Below, piece by piece: positions 27,638 to 35,924 of a stretch of DNA of 64,000 bases. Source of the stretch: an uncultured Balneola sp. (GTDB lineage: Bacteria; Bacteroidota; Rhodothermia; Balneolales; Balneolaceae); NCBI GenBank assembly GCA_902529365.1, contig CABZWK010000010.1, positions 1-64,000 of the forward strand, in the 5' to 3' direction. Made by a program: the position numbers and the translations under genes. The notes under the pieces are model-generated. The model made no database searches, was not told the DNA's origin, and worked only from the letters and a program-made list of their open reading frames with translations. Each line of letters begins with the position of its first letter. Within the stretch, counting starts at the first letter, position 1.

Positions 27638-29116
27638 TTATTTTTTCGTCTTTAGTTTTGTCATGAACTCATTCATGGTTGAATTAAATTCAGCTGATAA
27701 ACGAAACATGTACGCGATTCCTAAGTAAGTAATTCCTATAATTGCAGAACGGATGGTGATTGAAAGGATGGGGTACCCGTCGATATTTATAAATTCACCT
27801 AAATAAAAACAAGCAATGCCAAGCACTATAATGGATAAGGTGTGCCACTTGAATGGTTGAATCCGAAGGACGAACCAGACGAATATAGTTTTGGTTAGGT
27901 TATATAGTCCAACAGATGTGGCAGTGGCAATAGCCGCACCCATTAAGCCATATTTAGGAATTAAAAAATAATTGAGTAGTACAGCTCCAATCATGAGTAT
28001 TAATGAAGAAATAAAATCAAACCTAAAGAATTTAGAGGTTATGATAATTTGCCCATTTGAACCTGTTGCTAAATCAAACAGATAAGCAAGGCCTAGTATG
28101 GCAATAATGGGTTTACCTTCGGAAAATTCGTTTGGTAACATACGATATAAGTCATCTAGGCTTGTTAAAATGCCAACATAAATAATTAAAGAGAAGAGTA
28201 ATTGATTTAAAGAAGATTGTGTATAAAGTCGTTTAATTTCAGCAAGGTTATTTTCATTAAATGACTTAGCCAAAATGGGGTGGATAATTTTAGCCAAACT
28301 TTTTCTCGGAACGGTGATGACAGTACCCATATACATAGCTAAGGCATAGATACCAGCGTTTTCAAGTCCTTCGAACATATCAACCATTATTAAATCAATA
28401 TTGCTCACTAAAATCATGGTGAAGCCACTAAAAAAAGCGAAGAAACTGTAAGTAAATGTTTCTTTTAAGTCAAGAGAGCTATATGCATTACGTGTTGAAT
28501 GCAGATAATATTTTTGGCTTAAGCTGTATGCCAGTAAAATGAGCATGTTTATCAAATAGGCACCTACAAAGCCTAACATAAAATGCGGAAAACTGAGTAT
28601 ATCAAAGAAGTAAAAAACTAAAAAAAGGAGAATAAGTATTCTCAATAGCACATCCTGTAAAAAAGTGGCAAAAACGGTATCTAGTGAAGCTTTTATAAAA
28701 GCGGAAAAAAGTGAGAAAGTGGTACTTGCAAAAACCATAGGTATTACCAACCATAGGTAAACTTCGAGAAGGGGTGAGTCGGCATATAAACTAAGCCAAT
28801 GAGATTCAAAGAATAAAAAAGAAGTCACATAAATGGTGAGGATAAAAATGGAAGGGCTGATGACTCTTCTGAAAAATTGACTTCTAACTCCCTGATCTTT
28901 TTCTAATGTTGGTACAAATTTTAGTATGGTATTGGGGATGCCAAGTGTGATTATCTGGCTACTAATGGTTGTAATAGCGATTAAGCTTCTTGTTAGTCCA
29001 TACTTTTCGGCTCCCAAAATATGAGGAAATAAAAAGATAGTGGATAACAGACCTAGCCCGATACCTAAGTAGGTAAAGGTTGCATTCCGAATACTCTGTT
29101 TAATTATAATACCCAA
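27638..29116 (-). CDS. Polysaccharide flippase, Wzx/MATE-like
   Basis: A polytopic inner-membrane protein of 492 residues with roughly 14 hydrophobic segments, opening with IKQSIRNATFTYLGIGLGLL and containing FPHILGAEKYGLTRSLIAIT, typical of the polysaccharide biosynthesis (PST/Wzx) branch of the MOP superfamily. Expected to flip an undecaprenyl-linked glycan across the inner membrane. It is divergent from the wecF-like gene (29 bases of track between the ORF limits, about 95 to the chosen start), so the two probably share a control region. Confidence 0.88.
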   Translation of the reverse strand: MGIIIKQSIRNATFTYLGIGLGLLSTIFLFPHILGAEKYGLTRSLIAITTISSQIITLGIPNTILKFVPTLEKDQGVRSQFFRRVISPSIFILTIYVTSFLFFESHWLSLYADSPLLEVYLWLVIPMVFASTTFSLFSAFIKASLDTVFATFLQDVLLRILILLFLVFYFFDILSFPHFMLGFVGAYLINMLILLAYSLSQKYYLHSTRNAYSSLDLKETFTYSFFAFFSGFTMILVSNIDLIMVDMFEGLENAGIYALAMYMGTVITVPRKSLAKIIHPILAKSFNENNLAEIKRLYTQSSLNQLLFSLIIYVGILTSLDDLYRMLPNEFSEGKPIIAILGLAYLFDLATGSNGQIIITSKFFRFDFISSLILMIGAVLLNYFLIPKYGLMGAAIATATSVGLYNLTKTIFVWFVLRIQPFKWHTLSIIVLGIACFYLGEFINIDGYPILSITIRSAIIGITYLGIAYMFRLSAEFNSTMNEFMTKLKTKK

Positions 29117-29211
29117 ATAGTGTATACCTTGGTCTAAGTAATGATGTGGGAAATATACACATAATTATTTTTTACCTTGCGTTCGCTAGAAGCAGGTATT
29201 TAAACTATCAA

Positions 29212-30303
29212 ATGACTAAAAAGCACATTGTACATATTGGCACTGAAAGTGTACTTATCAGGGACTTCATTGAGTTTGTTAATGAAGTAGATGTGAAGAA
29301 TAGACATCTTTATTTTGTTTGGAAAAAAAAAGATGTACAATTGATATCTAGGAATCAGAGTATAATACTTAAAAGGTACTCTCTATTTCGCATGCTCCTA
29401 CAGCCTATGTTGTTAAGGCGGCTATTTAAAGAACTAAGCCGGGCTGATAAAATAATTCTTCATGGCCTAAATGAGATTTTTACTATGTTATTAATCCTAC
29501 TTAGACCATCATTATTTCGGGAAAAAGGTGTTTGGTTTTACTGGGGGGCAGAATTACATAAGTTTAAAAAGTCCAAACCTAATCTTAAAAATAGAATCTT
29601 GCTGTCAATTCAAAGAAAGACAGTTCAGAATATTGGGTATTTAGCAGTAGGAATGCCTAGCGAGTATAATGATATTAAAGCATTTTTTAATGCGAGTTCT
29701 ATGCCTATTTGGTCGTTTAAATATCCAAGTAATGTGCTTGATTTTACAGAAACTCATGAAACAGAACTCGTTGATTTTATTCAGCCAACATCTTTGAGAA
29801 TAATGATTGGTCATTCGGCGGATCCATCAAATGAGCATATGAAATTACTACATCTACTCAATCATCTTTTATCGACTACAGATGACTACTCTTTGTATAT
29901 GCCTTTATCATACGGGAAGAACGTGAATTTAGAGGAAATCAAAAGTACAGGGTATAAATTATTTGGGGATAGATTTGTTCCTATTTTAAAGCTTCTGTCC
30001 TTGAGTGATTACCGAAGTTATTTATCACAAATTAACATGGCTATTTTCCCACAAAAGAGGCAACAAGGTATGGGTAATGTTACCTATTTATTAGCAAACG
30101 GGGCGACTGTTTATTTGCACCCAGAGGCAAATCATTCCGTATATTTTAAAAAATTGGGGATTACTATAGCCTCATCGGAGGACATCATGTTAAAACCAAT
30201 TTCAGAAGCTGATTCCACATCAAATCGTCGAATAATGGCAGAAGTGTTCTCAAAAGAAACATTAACGAAGCAATTACTAAATCTTTTTAATAACGAATGT
30301 TAG
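29212..30303 (+). CDS. WecF-like 4-acetamido-4,6-dideoxygalactosyltransferase
   Basis: Predicted to move Fuc4NAc from its dTDP carrier to a lipid-linked acceptor. The pattern MTKKHIVHIGTESVLIRDFI, LHGLNEIFTMLLIL, KGVWFYWGAELHKFKKSKP, IMIGHSADPSNEHM and RQQGMGNVTYLLANGATVYL matches the TDP-Fuc4NAc:lipid II transferase family (WecF/RffT). I start at the ATG at 29212; an in-frame GTG at 29146 would add 22 unlikely residues. The 363-residue length fits WecF. Its stop overlaps the start of the wecE homologue. Confidence 0.85.
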   Translation: MTKKHIVHIGTESVLIRDFIEFVNEVDVKNRHLYFVWKKKDVQLISRNQSIILKRYSLFRMLLQPMLLRRLFKELSRADKIILHGLNEIFTMLLILLRPSLFREKGVWFYWGAELHKFKKSKPNLKNRILLSIQRKTVQNIGYLAVGMPSEYNDIKAFFNASSMPIWSFKYPSNVLDFTETHETELVDFIQPTSLRIMIGHSADPSNEHMKLLHLLNHLLSTTDDYSLYMPLSYGKNVNLEEIKSTGYKLFGDRFVPILKLLSLSDYRSYLSQINMAIFPQKRQQGMGNVTYLLANGATVYLHPEANHSVYFKKLGITIASSEDIMLKPISEADSTSNRRIMAEVFSKETLTKQLLNLFNNEC

Positions 30304-31433
30304 AAAGAATACCATTTAATAGACAAAATTTATTTGGGCCAGAACTAAGGTACATAGAAGATGCATATCTTAGGAATAAGGTTTCTGGGGATGGGTTTTA
30401 TACACATTGGTGTCAATCATTTTTAGAAGAGAAATTTGGTTTTGATAAAGTACTACTGACCACAAGCGGAACCCATGCCATTGAAATGGCTATGTTACTC
30501 ATAGATATTGGGCCAGGAGATGAAGTGATTATGCCTTCTTACACCTTTGTTTCAACGGCGAATGCTGTAGTCCTAAGAGGAGCTAAACCCGTATTTATTG
30601 ATATCCGTCCTGATACTCAAAATATAGATGAGAGCTTGATTGAACAAGCTATAACCACACGCACAAAGGCAATAATGCCCGTACACTATGCGGGGGTCAG
30701 TTGTGAAATGGATACCATTATGGATATTGCATATAGGCATGAACTTTGGGTGGTGGAAGACGCCGCACAGGGAATTAACGCACGATATAAGGAAAAATAT
30801 TTAGGAGGGATTGGCCATTTGGGCTGTTATTCTTTTCATGAAACTAAAAATATTTCCATGGGAGAGGGTGGTGCATTAATTATCAATGACCCATCTTTAA
30901 AAGCACGAGCCGAGATAATCAGAGAAAAAGGAACTAACCGTAGTAAGTTTTATAGAGGAGAGGTGGATAAATATTCATGGGTTGATATAGGATCAAGTTT
31001 TTTACCATCTGATATTAATGCTGCCGTATTAAAGGCTCAGTTAGAGAATTTAGATGAGATTCAATCCAAAAGGAATCAACTTTATGAACGATATTTTGAG
31101 TCTTTTAACGACTTAGATCCAAATGGGATTAAGATACCCATTATTCCTGAAGACGTGGTATCAAATGCCCATATGTTCTACCTATTACTAGACAACCAAG
31201 AAAAAAGAGATAGTTTTATAAAGCACATGAAAAGTAAAAATATCCTTGTTGTTTTTCATTATGTGCCATTACATACCAGTAATTTTGCTCACCAAAATTT
31301 AGATCAATATCATTTGCCTAGAACGTTAGGAAACGCTCAGAAACTAGTTCGCTTACCTATTTATTATAGTTTACAATATGATGAGCAACAACGAGTAATT
31401 GATGCAGTACATTTTTTTTTAACACATAACTAA
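30297..31433 (+). CDS. wecE: dTDP-4-amino-4,6-dideoxygalactose transaminase (WecE)
   Basis: A DegT/DnrJ/EryC1-type PLP aminotransferase of 378 residues that makes dTDP-Fuc4N from dTDP-4-keto-6-deoxyglucose. It is closely similar by eye to enterobacterial WecE: PGDEVIMPSYTFVSTANA, PVHYAGVSCEMDTIMDIA, VVEDAAQGI, CYSFHETKNISMGEGGAL with the PLP Lys184, IIREKGTNRSKFYRG and NAHMFYLLL. The ATG at 30297 overlaps wecF by 7 bases. dTDP-glucose synthesis genes (rmlA/rmlB) are not in the window. Confidence 0.94.
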   Translation: MLERIPFNRQNLFGPELRYIEDAYLRNKVSGDGFYTHWCQSFLEEKFGFDKVLLTTSGTHAIEMAMLLIDIGPGDEVIMPSYTFVSTANAVVLRGAKPVFIDIRPDTQNIDESLIEQAITTRTKAIMPVHYAGVSCEMDTIMDIAYRHELWVVEDAAQGINARYKEKYLGGIGHLGCYSFHETKNISMGEGGALIINDPSLKARAEIIREKGTNRSKFYRGEVDKYSWVDIGSSFLPSDINAAVLKAQLENLDEIQSKRNQLYERYFESFNDLDPNGIKIPIIPEDVVSNAHMFYLLLDNQEKRDSFIKHMKSKNILVVFHYVPLHTSNFAHQNLDQYHLPRTLGNAQKLVRLPIYYSLQYDEQQRVIDAVHFFLTHN

Positions 31434-31439
31434 TTTGGA

Positions 31440-31922
31440 ATGATCTCAAAAAATGCAAAAATAGGAAATAATGTAACGATACATCCTTTAGCTTTAGTTG
31501 AGGATGATGTTAAAATAGGTGATGGAACAACTATAGGACCATTCTGTATAGTAAGGAAAGGTGCAAAAATTGGGTCAAATTGTTCATTCACAGCATATTG
31601 CGAAATAAGAGGTAATGTTATCATTGGTAATAATACCAAAATGGGTAGCAGATGTACAATTTCAGCAAATGCAGTTATAGGCGATAATTGTTTGATAAAG
31701 TATTCATTTGTTTTAACAGATACACCCAATTTAGAAAAGAATGATGTTAAACAAGTAAAGGGTGTTGGACATGGAAGTATGATTGGTGCTAATGTCACCC
31801 TTATGCCCAATACTTCAATCGGGAATAACTGCGTGATTGGTGCGTGTTCACAAGTTCGCGATGATGTTCCTGATAATGAGATATGGTTTGGTAATCCTGC
31901 AAAACCCTATAAGAAAAAGTGA
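31440..31922 (+). CDS. Hexapeptide-repeat (left-handed beta-helix) acyltransferase
   Basis: A 160-residue trimeric LbH-type acyl- or acetyltransferase. Repeats of the form [IV]G-x4 run almost from end to end (AKIGNNVTIHPLALVEDDV, KIGDGTTIGPFCIVRKGAKI, NTSIGNNCVIGACSQVRDDV) and it ends NEIWFGNPAKPYKKK, the usual coil in sugar acetyltransferases. It sits 6 bases after wecE and just before the wecD-like gene, so it probably modifies a sugar nucleotide or glycan of this locus. The exact acceptor is not visible. Confidence 0.85.
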   Translation: MISKNAKIGNNVTIHPLALVEDDVKIGDGTTIGPFCIVRKGAKIGSNCSFTAYCEIRGNVIIGNNTKMGSRCTISANAVIGDNCLIKYSFVLTDTPNLEKNDVKQVKGVGHGSMIGANVTLMPNTSIGNNCVIGACSQVRDDVPDNEIWFGNPAKPYKKK

Positions 31923-31926
31923 GCCA

Positions 31927-32607
31927 ATGAAATTAGACCAATGGATGACTAAATTTTATGGGACCCCATGGTATAGATTAGATTCAACGGATGAACCTAA
32001 GTTATGTAAGGAAGAAGGTCTGTATGAAATAAGGTTGTTAAGTACTGATTTTTCAGGAATTATTAACGCTCAACAAGATGGATTTTTATTGGTAGAGTCT
32101 TTTATTGAGTTTGAAACAGAGATTGAGCCAAATAATGAAGAGTATGAAGGAATTCGTTTAATGAATAAATCTGATCATTCATTTATTTTAGCATTGAATG
32201 AACAATCTATGTGTCAAAATGAGGGATACAGAACCCGTTTTAATAACCCCATATTCTTTGAGGAGAGTGCTTGTAAGAAATACTACGGTGCAGCAATAAC
32301 AAATAATGTAAATGATCCAAGTGTTTTAACTGCTGTTGTTGAAATCGATAAAGAAGTGGTTGGTTTTTTTATGTTAAAAGTCAATGATCAGCAAACTTGT
32401 AAAGGATTAATGACAGGAGTCATTCCAGAAGCGCGTGGAAAAAGATTACACATTAAAATGCAGCAATTCCTTATCAACCATATAGGGCATCCACTTACAT
32501 TAATAAATACAACACAGTTGTCTAATCTAGCTGTAATTAAAAATCATATTCGTGCGAATCGTAGTCTCTCTAAGATCGAGCATATTTTTTATAAAAAAGT
32601 ACAATAA
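31927..32607 (+). CDS. GNAT N-acetyltransferase, WecD-like
   Basis: A 226-residue GNAT protein. The C-terminal half has KEVVGFFMLKV (strand 4), then LMTGVIPEARGKRLHIKMQQ with an acetyl-CoA loop, and LINTTQLSNLAVIKNHIRAN, as in GNATs of the dTDP-fucosamine acetyltransferase (WecD/RffC) type. The N-terminal half (GFLLVESFIEFETEI) resembles WecD's own N-terminal domain. Gene order wecF-wecE-hexapeptide-wecD supports N-acetylation of dTDP-Fuc4N. I start at ATG 31927; the longer in-frame ORF from 31837 overlaps the previous gene in a different frame. Confidence 0.8.
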   Translation: MKLDQWMTKFYGTPWYRLDSTDEPKLCKEEGLYEIRLLSTDFSGIINAQQDGFLLVESFIEFETEIEPNNEEYEGIRLMNKSDHSFILALNEQSMCQNEGYRTRFNNPIFFEESACKKYYGAAITNNVNDPSVLTAVVEIDKEVVGFFMLKVNDQQTCKGLMTGVIPEARGKRLHIKMQQFLINHIGHPLTLINTTQLSNLAVIKNHIRANRSLSKIEHIFYKKVQ

Positions 32608-32621
32608 CCTACATTAACATT

Positions 32622-33260
32622 ATGCAAAGCATTCAATCATTACTTATTCTAGCTCCACATACCGACGATGCCGAGTTGGGCTGTGGTGGAACCATAGCAC
32701 GCTTTTTAGAGGAGGGTAAAAAGATTTATGTAGCAGCTTTTTCAACAGCCAGAGCCTCACTACCTGAGGGAGCCAATCCTGATCAATTACGAGATGAATT
32801 TCATGCATCTATGGATACTCTAGGCATACCAAAGGAGCAGCTATTTGTCTATGACTATCAAGTCAGAATGCTATCCTATCATCGACAGGAGGTACTCGAA
32901 GAATTGGTTAAGTTACGCCAACAAATAAAACCAGATTTAGTATTAGTTCCTTCAGGTTGTGATTTACATCAAGATCATCAAGTAGTTCACAATGAGGGTC
33001 TAAGAGCATTCAAACAGGTAAGCATCTGGGGATATGAACTTCCTTGGAATCATATCAGCTTTGATACCCAAGCGTTTGTTCCACTTGAGCAAAGGCATTT
33101 GGACGTAAAGTGGAAGATGATGCAGGCCTATGATTCACAGTTCGAGAAACAACGTCCATATTTTACTAAAGAATTTATTGAGGGCTTAGCTCGGGTTAGA
33201 GGTGTACAGGTCAATGAGGCTTTTGCTGAGGCATTTGAAGTCAAAAGACTTAAATTGTAG
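32622..33260 (+). CDS. PIG-L/LmbE-family deacetylase
   Basis: A zinc-dependent N-acetyl-sugar deacetylase fold of 212 residues. The metal motif (A/P)H-x-DD appears as LAPHTDDAELGCGGTIARF and the second motif as DLHQDHQVVHNEGLRAFK, giving the His and Asp ligands expected for GlcNAc-PI or GlcNAc-malate type deacetylases. No signal peptide, so the substrate would be cytoplasmic, for example a nucleotide- or lipid-linked sugar on the inner face. Directly followed by an LpxD-like acyltransferase, ACP and acyl ligase, which suggests deacetylation precedes N-acylation. Confidence 0.9.
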   Translation: MQSIQSLLILAPHTDDAELGCGGTIARFLEEGKKIYVAAFSTARASLPEGANPDQLRDEFHASMDTLGIPKEQLFVYDYQVRMLSYHRQEVLEELVKLRQQIKPDLVLVPSGCDLHQDHQVVHNEGLRAFKQVSIWGYELPWNHISFDTQAFVPLEQRHLDVKWKMMQAYDSQFEKQRPYFTKEFIEGLARVRGVQVNEAFAEAFEVKRLKL

Positions 33261-33294
33261 GCACTCTTCTGCATAAACCTGAGTTACTAAATCT

Positions 33295-34215
33295 ATGACC
33301 TATAAACAGCCTTTTTTTCTGGATGAACTTTTAAACGGTATGACTACCTACACACGTGAAGGTCTGCCTGATAATCATCAATTACATATCGTTGCCTCCA
33401 TCAGCGATATAGACTACGATTCAACCAAAAAAGCTATTACATGGTGTCATCCTAGTGCAGACAATAGACAAGAGATTATTGAAAAAACTCAAGCAACAGT
33501 TATTCTGTGTGATAAAAGTATAGTACTGTCTTCGAGTATGCAATCCACAAAAACATTGATTAAGGTGGATAATCCGAAACTTGCCTTCACTAGGATGATT
33601 CGATCGATTACTATAGATCAAAATGAGCTAGGAATACATCCTAGTTGTGTAGTACATACGGAAGCAAAGATTGATGCTTCTGCTAGTATTGGGCCTAATT
33701 GCACAATAGGAAAATGCATAATTGGTGCAAAAACCGTTATACATGGAAATTGTCATCTCTATGATGGGGTGATAGTTGGGGATGAAGTGGTTATTGAAGC
33801 AGGTGTAGTTTTAGGTGCTGAAGGCTTCGGCTTGGCAAAAACTTCTGAGGGGGCATGGGAGCGATTTCCACACCTTGGTGGGGTGCGATTATCCAACCGA
33901 GTCGAAGTAGGGGCAGGCAGTACTATTGATAGAGGTGCGATTCAAGATACCTTTATAGGCGAAGGAACTAAGATATCGAAAGCGGTACACATCTCACATA
34001 ATGTGAAAATAGGGAAGCATTGCCTAATTACTGGGGCGGTTTCTATCGCTGGTTCTACCACTATTGGGGATCATGTTTGGCTTAGTCCTGGTGTAACTAT
34101 TTTGAATAAGCTTAGTATTGGTGATCATGCATTTGTTGCAATAGGTGCAACGGTAACCCAATCTATTCCTGATCATTACCAAGCAATTGGGAGAAAAATT
34201 ATTCCTAAAACTTGA
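33295..34215 (+). CDS. LpxD-like N-acyltransferase (left-handed beta-helix)
   Basis: A 306-residue protein whose C-terminal two thirds resemble LpxD: VLGAEGFGLAKTSEGAWERF, then PHLGGVRLSNRVEVGAGSTI, then IDRGAIQDTFIGEG, and VHISHNVKIGKHCLITGAVS, with the His equivalent to E. coli LpxD His239 (ISHNV). The position equivalent to E. coli His276 appears to be Lys (TILNKLSI). The N-terminal ~110 residues are not obviously the LpxD uridine-binding domain. Because an ACP and an acyl ligase follow, a dedicated, non-lipid-A acyltransfer is likely. The ACP gene starts just 8 bases after the stop. Confidence 0.8.
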   Translation: MTYKQPFFLDELLNGMTTYTREGLPDNHQLHIVASISDIDYDSTKKAITWCHPSADNRQEIIEKTQATVILCDKSIVLSSSMQSTKTLIKVDNPKLAFTRMIRSITIDQNELGIHPSCVVHTEAKIDASASIGPNCTIGKCIIGAKTVIHGNCHLYDGVIVGDEVVIEAGVVLGAEGFGLAKTSEGAWERFPHLGGVRLSNRVEVGAGSTIDRGAIQDTFIGEGTKISKAVHISHNVKIGKHCLITGAVSIAGSTTIGDHVWLSPGVTILNKLSIGDHAFVAIGATVTQSIPDHYQAIGRKIIPKT

Positions 34216-34223
34216 AAACGGTA

Positions 34224-34448
34224 ATGAACAACATAGAAGAACTGATTCGACAAACACTCATGTTGTCAGCAGATACACAAATTAACGACCAAACTACTCC
34301 TCAAGACATCCCGGCATGGGACTCTCTAGGTCATATAAATATTATAACCGCTATCGAAGATGAATACGATATTGAAATAATCCCCGAACAAATTGCTAAA
34401 CTTGAATCGGTAGCTCATTTCAAAGAACTAATCGAAGAATTATCCTAA
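34224..34448 (+). CDS. Acyl carrier protein
   Basis: A 74-residue carrier protein. The phosphopantetheine-attachment Ser34 is in AWDSLGHINIIT, followed by the acidic helix IEDEYDIEIIPEQI. It is isolated from fatty-acid synthesis genes and lies between an LpxD-like acyltransferase and an acyl-AMP ligase, so it is probably a specialised ACP for that pair. I start at ATG 34224; an in-frame TTG at 34212 lies over the stop of the preceding gene. Confidence 0.92.
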   Translation: MNNIEELIRQTLMLSADTQINDQTTPQDIPAWDSLGHINIITAIEDEYDIEIIPEQIAKLESVAHFKELIEELS

Positions 34449-34453
34449 GCGGA

Positions 34454-35923
34454 ATGTCAACGCCTAATTCCATTATTCAGTCTTTTTTTCAAGTAGTTGA
34501 AGAAAACCCGAATAAAACTGCCGTAATTTGGAAGGATCATTCGCTAAGCTATACACAACTTGCGCAGTGGGTGGAAGCATATGCCTACTTTTTTAAAGCT
34601 AAAGGGGTTAAACGGGGAGATAGAATATTATTTCATGGTCAGACATCCTTACGCTATCCAGCTATTTATTTAGCCTGCCATCGAATAGGAGCTGTTGCTG
34701 TACCTGTTGATGCGAGGATGGCACCAGTAGAACGAAATGAATTATTTATTCAAATTGAACCAGCGTTAGCATTATTCCCAGGCTCCCTAGAAACTAGTTT
34801 CGCCTTTGAAGAGTTGGATCAGGATATCGGCACTTATCAACCAGGAGTAATAAACACTTTTCCTGAAGGCAATGAGATTGCAGATATTTTATTTACCACA
34901 GGTACGACGGGTTCTCGAAAAGGGGTACAACTTACCCATGAAAATATTTTTGCCGGGGCTGCCAACACAAACGAGTTTATCGGGAATACCCCTCATGATA
35001 AAGAAATAATCCCACTTCCACTACATCATGCCTTTGGACTTCGAAGGTTACGGGTAAACTTAATGATGGGTGCGACAGCTATTTTAGAAGAAGGGTTTAT
35101 GTTTCCCCAGCGGTTTTTTGATCATATTTCAGAAGGTGCTACTGGCTTATGTATGGTGCCTACTGGATTTCATGTGGTGAAAAAATTGATGAAAGATCGT
35201 TACATACCTTATTTTCAGAAGTTAAATTATATTGAATTTGGTAGCATGCCCATGCCGGCCGAACAAAAGAGAGGTTTGGCTGAACAACTTCCATCCACTC
35301 GAATTTGTATGCATTATGGATTGACGGAGGTCGCGGCCAATATTTTTACTGAGTTTCATGACGATGCAGCCCATTTGGATACCTTGGGTAAGCCGTCGCC
35401 TAATGTAGATGTTGCAATTGTGGATGCATCGATGAGTCCTGTATCCGTTGGGGAGCTAGGTGAAATTGCGGTACGTGGATCCATACAAACCCCTGGATAT
35501 TGGAATGATCCGGAGCGAAGTCAGCAGGTTCTGGTAAACGGATGGTTTAGAACAGGGGATCTTGCCATTCTAACACCCAATGGGCACATTCAAATGAAAG
35601 GTAGGAACGATGATGTTATCAATATTGGGGGTAAAAAAGTATTCCCTCAGGAGATTGAGCAACATCTTATGAACCACCCAACTGTCCAAGATTGTGCTTG
35701 TTGCCCTGTGGCTAATGAACTACTAGGTGAACAAATACAGGCATTTATCGTATCTAATGATAAAAAGCTTAACACGCAGGAGTGGGTTAATATTTTGCGT
35801 GAATCGCTCGAATCGTATAAAATTCCAACTCAGTTTGAATATGTTGATAGCATACCCTATACCAATACTGGCAAGAAAAAAAGAGAAGCGTTGATTAACG
35901 AAAGGGCTCACAAAAAGCCTTAA
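34454..35923 (+). CDS. AMP-forming acyl-CoA/acyl-ACP synthetase family ligase
   Basis: An ANL-superfamily adenylating enzyme of 489 residues. Motifs: P-loop FTTGTTGSRKGVQLTHEN, HYGLTEVAAN (A5), WFRTGDLA (A7), GRNDDVINIGGKKVFPQEIE (A8 hinge) and the catalytic Lys in YTNTGKKKREAL. Five bases downstream of the ACP gene, it probably loads an acyl group on that carrier, as acyl-ACP synthetases do; use of CoA instead cannot be ruled out. The gene is convergent with the glycosyltransferase gene, one base apart. Confidence 0.9.
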   Translation: MSTPNSIIQSFFQVVEENPNKTAVIWKDHSLSYTQLAQWVEAYAYFFKAKGVKRGDRILFHGQTSLRYPAIYLACHRIGAVAVPVDARMAPVERNELFIQIEPALALFPGSLETSFAFEELDQDIGTYQPGVINTFPEGNEIADILFTTGTTGSRKGVQLTHENIFAGAANTNEFIGNTPHDKEIIPLPLHHAFGLRRLRVNLMMGATAILEEGFMFPQRFFDHISEGATGLCMVPTGFHVVKKLMKDRYIPYFQKLNYIEFGSMPMPAEQKRGLAEQLPSTRICMHYGLTEVAANIFTEFHDDAAHLDTLGKPSPNVDVAIVDASMSPVSVGELGEIAVRGSIQTPGYWNDPERSQQVLVNGWFRTGDLAILTPNGHIQMKGRNDDVINIGGKKVFPQEIEQHLMNHPTVQDCACCPVANELLGEQIQAFIVSNDKKLNTQEWVNILRESLESYKIPTQFEYVDSIPYTNTGKKKREALINERAHKKP

Positions 35924-35924
35924 A

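Noticed and set aside
31837-31926. N-terminal extension of the WecD-like protein
   Set aside because: The extra 30 codons overlap the hexapeptide gene in another frame; the ATG at 31927 gives a family-like start.
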